This document shows, one piece after another, positions 56,025 to 64,000 of a stretch of DNA of 64,000 nt. Source of the stretch: Saposhnikovia divaricata (lineage: Eukaryota > Streptophyta > Magnoliopsida > Apiales > Apiaceae); assembly GCA_036435485.1 (NCBI GenBank), contig CM071599.1:5606803-5670802 (forward strand), read 5' to 3'. The position numbers were made by a program, and so were the translations under genes. The notes below the pieces were generated by a model. It searched no databases and was not told where the DNA came from. It saw nothing but the letters and a program-made list of their open reading frames with translations. Within the stretch, counting starts at the first letter, position 1, and every line of letters starts with the position of its first letter.

Positions 56025-58932
56025 ATGGAGTTGAAACAACTTCAGTTTAGGCAACCAAAGCTGTGTTTTAATCTTCCACCTCGTACTACAACTACTAATC
56101 TATACAAACAATGTCTGTATCTATTTCCAAACTCAAATATTTTTCTATATTCTACCCTCAGAAATGTGCAAGCCCAGTATCGCAGGTGGGACTCAAATGC
56201 AGAAAATTTTCGAGCCCAGAACTTTAATTTTAATCCAAAGCCCAATAGAAATGATGATGATGATGATGATGATGATGAAGCTGGTGAATGGTTTGAGGTC
56301 TTGGAGGAGTTTATTGATGGGGCTTGGATTTTTCCGGTAATTTTAGAGTTTTTTTTAATAATAAGTGGATAATTAGTTAAATATTTATTTTTTTGAATTT
56401 TGATTATTTCGCTGAATTTGAGATATGGGTTTTGATTTTGGTTGAGTTTTGGTTTACGGGTTGGTTTTGTTTTTAGTTATTGTTGTGGGTTTGGAGTTTC
56501 AAGTGTAGGTGTTTTTTTTAAATTATGCTTTGGATTAATTTATCAGTTAAAGTATGTAGAAGCCAATGTGATATGTGATATCTGTTGAGAAACTATTGTT
56601 AAGGTTATTGTTGTGTAGCTATATATTTTCCTAGTGGAAATTATGGCCTTCTTTCGAATGCAAAAAATGGAATTAGTGTAATCTAAATATATCGAATGAT
56701 TACACTGAGATAAAGACAATGTTCAAGTTGAATGCAAACAATTCGAATTAGTGTAACCTAATATATTGAATGATTACATGGAGATAAAAGAACATTGTTT
56801 AAGGGAGAAACAAGCTGCGCTTGCTAGCCCTTTCTGGTTGGCAGAATCAATCATCTTCTCACAATAGGTCAAGGATTAGGATGATTAATAACTGATGAGA
56901 TGGTAGAAATTTGCAAAGGACTTAATTGCAGTTTGAATCTCAGGATTGATGTTAGAGTATTCAGTATCCTTGTTTCTCTTTTTCTCCATGGGAATAACTC
57001 TGGTTTGTTTTGGTAGTTTTTGTTTCTTATAAAGTCACATGATTGATATACAACTCGATAATCGCTTTTATCTTCTGTGCTAGATGTAAGTCTTTATATG
57101 CATATGACTACATGTTGCCAATAAAATATTTCCTTATCTTAATACTAGGAAAAATTATAAATTAGACGATTGGATGTAGTTTCCTTCTTTCAACATGTTG
57201 GTATCAAAATCCTTCATAGCATATCAGTAACCTTTGTGGAGCATAACCTGAAACCTCTTACATGTTGACCTATAATCTCTTCATTGTGCACTTCAAAACT
57301 TTATTGTCATGTTTATGCTTTTGTGCAATACATGTTTGTGGGCTCCCAACGCCTCGCGCATATCACTGATAAGTTGGATTCTTAATGTAGATATTCCTAT
57401 GAACATATAGCTGACAGAGCAGAAATTGATACTCCAAGACTTAAACCAATTTTGACTAAACTAAAATATAATCAATGTCTCACTGACACGTACTACTGAA
57501 CATTCTTAAGAAATTAAGAAAGAAATTATAAGATAAATATTTTTTCTTCAAAAGTTATAGAAAATCCATTCAAATGTGAAAAAATTGTGGAGCTTGCATA
57601 TTCCTGGTTAAAATATGAAGAGGGAAGTTGATGCAGAAAATTAAATTATATTAGATCTCTGAAGTACTTTCCTACACATGAGTGTTTTCATGACCTGAAA
57701 AATAGCCAGCTTCACACTTTGCTTATTGTTTAGTTTGAGGACATACCTTGACCTCAGATTTCCACTTTCTATTAGTCTGTATTAGCGCCCATAAAAAGCA
57801 GTGCATCAAATTTGTTTGTGATTGATGTTGTCCTTAAACGTATCATCCCGTCGTTGTACCTCTTTACTGACTGGAATTCTTGTAGTCCTCTAAATATTTC
57901 TCCCATATCTTTTCTACTGCACTCTGTATTTGTTCTGCTCTGACTATCAAATTATCAATTTTGTGAGGACTTGCTCTAAGTTACCATGTTATACAATAAA
58001 ATAGAACCTCTGACAATGTGCTCCTCATATTATACTGATTTCACTTTGAAAGTTCAATTAAAGTTCCCGTTAGGTTACAGTAGGACAGTTGGACCAATAA
58101 TATTAAAACTCATCTCCAGTTGCCTCTTTTCTACTGTTGATATATGCCAACTATGTTTATCCATTTTCATAATTTTGCTTAGTTCTGGATGATATATTCA
58201 GTTAAGTTATATATTTTCTTTTTATATGTTCATACAACGTACTCTTCGCTGTTGTCAAACTTAACATTTAGTGGTAGCATATAATAGTCGCTTTATTGAC
58301 CTAAGCAAACATCATGCATATATATGGGTTAAGACATCTAATATACAAGTTAATGTTCTCTACATTTGAAGTCGTAATTTTCTTATAAATTCTTTTAATT
58401 GCTGCAGGTATTCAGATCTTTTGGTTGGATGCTTCCAGCAATAATCTCATCATTGCTAATAACTTCAGGTCCGAAAGCTTTCCTAATGGCACTAGCTGTT
58501 CCTATGGGGCAGTCGGCTCTTTCGCTATTATTTCAAAGGATTGTAGGAAAGAAATCAAGCAAACCAAAGCGGAAGGCAAGGACTAGGAGAAGACCACGCG
58601 CTCGGTCCGCAAGAAATGTGAAATTTGAAGAAGACGAAGAAGAAACAGACGAGGATTCCAGAAAGGATTCAATGGGTTATCAAACTTGGGTAGGTGGAAA
58701 TGACGTTCGAGCAGACAGGGATAGCCAACGCTCACCTAGATATGGTGGATGGGATGATCTAGATAGACAGTCTGAAACCTATAAAGGATCTGAAAAGAAC
58801 TCTGCTCAAAATACAGATAGTCCACAGAGGAGCAAATTGAGTAGGGGAGGGAGAAAAGGTGAAACACCTTTACTGTTGAGATTGCTGATTGCAGTTTTCC
58901 CATTTTTGGGTTCGTGGACTAGAATGTTGTAA
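56025..58932 (+). CDS. Putative plastid-targeted membrane protein, unknown function
   Basis: Two exons, 56025-56336 and 58408-58932, with a 2071-bp GT-AG intron in phase 0, encode 278 residues. The first 60 residues are rich in Q, T, N, R and L with few acids, as in plastid transit peptides. Eight aspartates follow (77-84), then a conserved-looking EWFEVLEEFIDGAWIFP. Exon 2 has one or two hydrophobic segments (about 111-146, with GPKAFLMALAVPMGQ), a basic arginine/lysine-rich block (about 150-170), a charged low-complexity region, and a C-terminal hydrophobic segment (259-278). I do not recognise a named family. The start is the first ATG after a stop; the splice sites and matching phase support the model. 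The gene may be real but its role is open. Confidence 0.75.
56337..58407 (+). other. 2071-bp intron of the putative plastid protein gene
   Basis: It starts GTAATTTTAG and ends TTTTAATTGCTGCAG. It is AT-rich and T-rich on the coding strand. I see no nested gene or clear transposon. Confidence 0.7.
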
Positions 58933-59718
58933 ACATTATGGGGATGTTAAAATATCAACTACATTAGAGCTTTCTCCCACTACTTCTAGCGATTATAGTC
59001 ACCAGTTCGAATTATTTGTTATACAAATATACCAGAATTCATTTTGTTTAGAAGGGGGTGCTGATTTTGCCAGCAGTTCTTTGAGCTTGGCGGATGAGTA
59101 TGTTCTATCCAGCATGCAGTGCTGGCTATTGCCGTTAAAATGCTCTGCACCAAATAGAGCTTGCAGTTTTGTTCGTAAATAATTTACCAACACCAAACTT
59201 TTAGTATCGCTATGTCTGATCAGTAAAGAACTTAAATGCAGGAGTTGTGCGCATCTTCTGTTCTCAGATTTGTAATTGCTTGGCAAATGCTTCCACAAGC
59301 AACTGTGCTGCTGTTGGAACCCCTTTGTTGTCACATTGACGTTTGTGATTGAGATGTGTTTTAATATGTTTATTAATAACTTTATTATCTGTAAGCATGT
59401 GTTATGTCCTGGACATTGTTTTATACAGGCAATCATGCATATTAAACTTTCTATTAACTAGGAGGGTGATGAAACTGAAGCCTCAAGGAATCCATAGTAC
59501 CGTTTAATGTTACTCCAATGTTGCTTGGACATGAGAAGTACAACTAACTTTCATTAGCAGAATCAGAATTACAAAACTTTGTCCAATTTCTCTTTTATTT
59601 TTCCATAAGTATGAAGTTTAGGCAAAATGATGTGCAAATTTTGACGATTGATTTCTATTTCGAATTATAGAACACATAAATGTGGGATTGATTTCTATTT
59701 CTATTTCGTCTCAACACA
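58933..59718. other. 3' flank of the plastid-protein gene
   Basis: It probably holds the 3' UTR. The small ORFs here lack family signal. Nothing else is recognised. Confidence 0.45.
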
Positions 59719-59896
59719 TACAGTTGAACTTCGATGAAATAATAATTGATAAAGTAATAATCTCGCTATAATAATATATTTTACCGGTCCCAACATAATG
59801 GAGACAGTGTATTTTTATTCTCGATAAAGTAATAAACTCGATAAAGTAATATTTTTTCCCGATCCAAGCGTATTACTTTAAAGAGGTTTAACTGTA
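59719..59896. mobile_element. TIR MITE of the TACAGT family
   Basis: The ends are ACAGTTGAACTTCGATGAAA and, inverted, ACAGTTAAACCTCTTTAAAG. A central GGTCCCAACATAATGG matches the family. About 178 bp. Confidence 0.75.
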
Positions 59897-61849
59897 AATC
59901 TGAATTATCCAAAGTTGTCGCCAACTGATAGTGTTCGAGACGGAAAAACAGAGTTTCGAGACCAAGATAAGATATATTCAAAAGTGTCATACAAGTGGAC
60001 GATTGTACACATTAAATGTGGTTAAATTGGTGGCTTTATTCTTATGGAAGAGTTTCACATAAATTATTGTGTTGTAAATATTTGGTGAACATACCTCTCT
60101 TACATAATTCAGATTTCGTCGTTGGGTTAGGACCTCATCGATAACTAAACCTCATACTATGAGCAACTAGTTTATACTAATTCGGAGGCATACTACTAAC
60201 AAATTTATGTGTCATTATTGAATACCAGAATATGGAGCAAGTAGGGGTGATGAAGTTATTGTATCCACGAATTTGAGCAGAGACAGCGTTATTGTTAGGT
60301 TGTTGGTTGGAAGATGTCTTCAGGGCAGATGATAAGTTGACACTTAACATGATGAATAAAGGTAAGAAGCCCACTTTTCTAATTAGAATGGTCTGCCTTT
60401 TATTTGACTTTGATTTTGAGCCCAAGTCCGTAGCAATCAACGAAGTTTCTGTTTGACAATAAATCCAGGTAAAGGAAACACATTAACTTCTTTATTGACC
60501 TTAAATTCACCGATAGTGCGCTTGAGATCGCGTATTAATAACTTCTTTATTGACCTTAAGGAGTACGATATATGTAAAACATAAAATATTAAATTGAAAA
60601 TTAATTGTGTCATAAATGAAAATAATTATTTGAAAAAAAAATTAAAAATAGAAGAATGTCATTAAGTATTTCCCTTTACTAAGCCCTTTCTATCAACATA
60701 AGATCTAGAATCTCTTCTTTTCTCAACATTACAGGCCGGGCTTTCATCAATTTTTCCGTTTGAAAGCTCCAATTTCTTAGTTTCCTTTTGTTTTTCTTGT
60801 TTATGTTTTGGTTTATCTTTCCTTTTTATAACAAATCTTGGAGTTTCCGGTTTTTTCTTCTCCATTTCAAGCGGATCTTTCGAAAGCTGGTTATCTCTTG
60901 TTTATAGATTCGATTTTTAGATCTGAACATTGTTTTCCCCTAAAAATCTTTCTCCTTAGACAAGATTTGTGTTCCCAATTTTTTGGTTTTTGTTTATATT
61001 TTCCTTGTAAGAGCTTGTTTGTTTTGATTTCAAGATTTTGATTCGACGATTAAGGCTTTTATGAATTTGCATTTATGATTGATAGCTCAAACTAGATGTG
61101 CTGAAGCTGGTATAGCGATTATTTGTACATATATCAACTTCAATAAATTGCTTAATTATATCATCTCCAAGTATAATGGATTAATCAATGATTATTTCTA
61201 TATAATATTTGTTCGACTGGATTATGAAATAGATTCACATGCCCACTTGAGAAGCCTGCTGTATTTATCTTTAGATAAAGATAAAGATATGGATTGATAC
61301 TCATTTTTTTTTCGATTTTATTCTTATTTTCTGCAATCGAACACAGACCAAAAGTTGTTTTGCCTTCCTTTTCTCCCAGAAAGAATATCGTTTTTCAAAG
61401 AAGAAAAACGCAAGAGACTGATTAAACAACTCTTAAATCATTTCTAAATATTATCTGCAACCTGTCGTGACATGAAGTTATCAAAAATCATATCAATTTT
61501 TTTTTATTAATGCGGTACAAATCAGAACTAGTAAATATATAAATAGCGAAAAAGAATAATTTGCCATCAGCAAGTTATGTCAACATGTACTTCTGAATAA
61601 AATGTCGTATTCATTTCTGGGAGGTTGTGTAACAGAGCACGAATGATCAAGAATAACCAATAAGTTGTGACCATGTCTGCATTATCTGCAATTGCAACCA
61701 CCCAACACAACTTGCCATTAACGATAAAGGACCATATCTACAATCGAACAATATTTGTGCCACTATTGGATCACATGTAATCATATTGAATATAGCGATG
61801 TTTTTTTTTTCTAATAAATATTGGGATGGGTGAAAATTAAATTAAAAAA
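59897..61849. other. AT-rich spacer with one unconvincing small ORF
   Basis: The minus-strand ORF 60865-60662 (67 codons, real ATG, lysine-rich, starting MEKKKPETPRFVIKRKDK) has no recognised family and could be a gene fragment or chance. Two copies of TAACTTCTTTATTGACCTTA lie at about 60485 and 60538. Nothing else is seen. Confidence 0.4.
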
Positions 61850-62490
61850 TTAAAATAAGACAAAATGACAATTTGTACCCCTCATGTATAGAGGTTTTGT
61901 AAAATTGGTCCACTTTTACGTTTTGTAACACTTTACAACCCATACCTTCAAATTTCGCTTCTAATTATAACCCCTTCACCAACTCCCGTCTAATAAGTCC
62001 GTTAAAGTTAAAAATGTGCAGGACAAATATGGAAAAGATATTTTCAACGGATTCTTTTCGGAAAAAATATTATTACTTTTGAATAATATGAAAAAAAATA
62101 TATGAATATTTATACTATACTATAATAAGCGAAACGATGTATAAATTGTAATTCTTCCAATAACATACTAGAATTAATTTTTATAATATCATACTACATT
62201 ATACACAAATTATAAAAAAATAAAATAACCCGTATTTCGCACGGGTTATAATCTAGTATATATAAAAGGGGTATTTAATAATACAAAGAAGCCGTTGAAT
62301 TATTTTTTTCTCCCATATTTGCCCTGCACTTTTTGAACTTTAATGGACAATTAGACGGGAATTAGTGAAGATGTTGTAATTAGAAGCGAGATTTGAAGAT
62401 ATGAATTGTAAAGTGTTAAAAAACATAAAAATGTAACAATTTGAAAAAATCCCTATACAAAAGGGATGCAAACTGTCATTTTATCTTAAA
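61850..62490. mobile_element. Long-TIR foldback or MULE-like element
   Basis: The arms 61855-62045 and 62310-62487 are inverted copies: outer AAAATGACAATTTGTACCCC against inverted AAAATGACAGTTTGCATCCC, inner TTGCCCTGCAC-like and GACGGGAATTAGT-like strings. The arms are about 180 bp with many mismatches. There is no coding capacity. The middle holds a small Helitron-like element. Confidence 0.65.
62107..62258 (+). mobile_element. Small Helitron-like element inside the foldback element
   Basis: It starts near TATACTATACTATAATAAGC and ends with a hairpin CCCGTATTTCGCACGGG, then a short spacer and CTAG before T. A hairpin close before CTRR is the usual Helitron 3' end. There is no Rep/helicase. 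Confidence 0.45.
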
Positions 62491-62991
62491 ATAATTAAAA
62501 TTAAATTTTTATCATTTGAACTATCTGATCGCACACTCTATAACCACGTTCATTAAAAAATGTTCTTTGAATTTAATGGTTCCCTGTACTTGTGTGTTGT
62601 GACCAACTCACCACCATAAAGGTATATTATGAGCAACTCGATCTAATTAATTTCAAACAATGGAATTCACGACACACAAAATATGTTGATTAATTGAAGT
62701 ACATGTGATCAAATCCTCGTCATTAGTCAAGTCGTACACAAATTTCCAAAGTAGACTCAACTGCTCTCAAATCATACAAGCAAGCTGCCAAGAACATAAA
62801 CGACATTTGAGTACATCGTTGAAAACAAATTTTCAACGCCAGGATACTATAACAAACACATCTAACACATTTTCCGGTACTACCTTAAATCACAGATTAT
62901 CCGTAAACATGACAGTCTATTACACAAACACATTTATATTACACATACACTAAATCTAATAACACTACCAAACATACTTGATAGAACAAAT
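62491..62991. other. 3' flank of the ammonium transporter gene
   Basis: It should include the 3' UTR of the minus-strand AMT1. No ORF or repeat of note is seen. Confidence 0.5.
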
Positions 62992-64000
62992 CTAACTAGA
63001 AAGTGAAGGTTCAATCCTGCTCATCTGAGTCCCATGCTTTATCGACTCATCTTGATCGTAAGCATAAGCAAATCCACCATGCCGTGTCAAATCCATACCT
63101 TGCATCTCGTCCTCTGCCGATATCCTAAGCAACTTCAACTTATGCAAACCGTAAAATAAAGGACCCATTGTAGCAGTAACCCAACCAAAAATCACCAAAA
63201 TTTGAACAATATGAGCACCTAATAATCGCACACCCCCGCCCATAAATAATCCGTGTGGTCGCCCTGCCTTTCCTCCGTAAACTTCCCCAACATACTTCTC
63301 TCGTGCAAATAATCCCGTAAATATTATCCCCCAAGCGCCACACCCACCGTGTAATTGTGCTGCCTCCAGGGGATCATCGTACCTCATTTTCTCAGCCAGT
63401 TTGTTAAATCCGATTAAGACTAAGGCAGCTACGAATCCACATATAATCGCAGCCCATGGATCAACCACAGAACATCCACCAGTAATCGCGGCGAAACCAC
63501 CTAGTAGACCATTACACACGTCCGTCACATTCCAATGACCTGACAACAATCTCTTCCCGAATAAGGTTGTCAAAGCCGCCGTGCATCCAGCTAATGTCGT
63601 CGTGACAGCCGTTCGTCCAACAGCACTCCATTGACCATAATAACTTCCGGTGCTATAAATAATCGAAATTTTATTAAACGAGCCCGGATTAAATCCGTAC
63701 CATCCGAACCAAAGCAAAAATGTTCCTAATACAACCAACGAAGCGCTATGTCCACGTAGAGCAATTGCTCGTCCATTTTGATCGAACCGGCCAATTCTTG
63801 GACCTTCGATTAATGCTCCGTAAAGTCCAGCAATACCACCAACCATATGAACCACTCCGGAACCAGCAAAATCAATTACACCAGATTCGAATAAAAGATT
63901 GTCAGTATTCGTAGGACTAGCCCAACCATCAGCAGACCAGAACCAATGAGAAACAACCGGATAAACAAATCCAGTTAAGAACGACGAATAAATCAAATAC
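62992..64000 (-). CDS. AMT1: AMT1-type ammonium transporter, C-terminal two thirds (cut by window edge)
   Basis: The protein imports ammonium across the plasma membrane as a trimer. The visible part (about 334 residues, no intron) starts in a membrane segment (FVYPVVSHWFWSADGW) and contains the ammonium-transporter signature region DFAGSGVVHMVGGIAGL, GTFLLWFGWYGFNPGS, CNGLLGGFAAITGGC, and the pore-type histidine in LHGGCGAWG. The cytosolic tail has EDEMQGMDLTRHGGFAYAY; its threonine corresponds to the regulatory phosphosite that shuts AMT1 trimers in Arabidopsis. It ends RIEPSLSS and a TAG at 62992. The lack of introns is usual for AMT1 and separates it from AMT2. The N-terminus and promoter lie outside the window. 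No lesion is visible, so it is probably functional. Confidence 0.95.
   Translation of the reverse strand, partial: YLIYSSFLTGFVYPVVSHWFWSADGWASPTNTDNLLFESGVIDFAGSGVVHMVGGIAGLYGALIEGPRIGRFDQNGRAIALRGHSASLVVLGTFLLWFGWYGFNPGSFNKISIIYSTGSYYGQWSAVGRTAVTTTLAGCTAALTTLFGKRLLSGHWNVTDVCNGLLGGFAAITGGCSVVDPWAAIICGFVAALVLIGFNKLAEKMRYDDPLEAAQLHGGCGAWGIIFTGLFAREKYVGEVYGGKAGRPHGLFMGGGVRLLGAHIVQILVIFGWVTATMGPLFYGLHKLKLLRISAEDEMQGMDLTRHGGFAYAYDQDESIKHGTQMSRIEPSLSS

Noticed and set aside
60662..60865. 67-codon lysine-rich minus-strand ORF
   Set aside because: It has a real ATG but no family signal, no TATA or splice context and no conserved neighbour. It is noted only in the spacer entry.

Overview
The window is plant nuclear DNA. 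It has GT-AG spliced genes, AT-rich intergenic sequence, plant-only families (a YUCCA auxin-biosynthesis enzyme, an S-protein homologue, an AMT1 ammonium transporter, a KIN-like LEA protein) and dense Ty1/copia, Ty3/gypsy, TRIM, MITE and Helitron-like repeats. The protein families point to a dicot angiosperm; I cannot name the species from the sequence.

Layout. At 1-2.1 kb lies copia debris (reverse transcriptase/RNase H end, probable LTR) and a 114-bp hAT-type MITE. At 2.2-5.6 kb are two genes: a secreted S1-type protein (2229-2678, +) and a three-exon YUCCA flavin monooxygenase (5537-3877, -). At 6.07-9.36 kb a shortened non-autonomous copia element lies upstream of YUCCA in the same orientation. 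At 11.3-31.4 kb there is a three-level nest, supported by a target-site duplication at every level: a short LINE-like retroposon (11308-31377) contains a Ty3/gypsy element (11367-30590), which contains an intact Ty1/copia element with one 1314-codon polyprotein (19289-27189). From 32.0 to 38.9 kb is gene-free: an inverted-repeat element with a 40-bp palindrome, a lone gypsy LTR carrying both PPT and PBS flanks, Helitron-like ends and MITEs. From 38.96 to 50.34 kb lies an old tandem segmental duplication whose copies were filled independently by a MULE-like element, a LINE-like retroposon flanked by a 293-bp direct repeat, and a non-coding copia-type element that itself holds a gypsy solo LTR and an inverted TRIM dimer. 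From 53.4 kb on is gene space again: LEA gene (54827-53478, -), a two-exon gene for a putative plastid membrane protein (56025-58932, +), a repeat-rich spacer, and the 3' part of an AMT1 gene running off the right edge (62992-64000, -).

Functionally the host genes are independent single loci, not an operon or cluster: auxin synthesis, ammonium uptake, dehydration protection, a secreted signalling-type peptide, and one unknown. Most of the window's information is in its transposon stratigraphy. Empty-site copies, target-site duplications and LTR divergence allow many events to be ordered. Mismatch counts quoted here were made by eye and should be recomputed by alignment.
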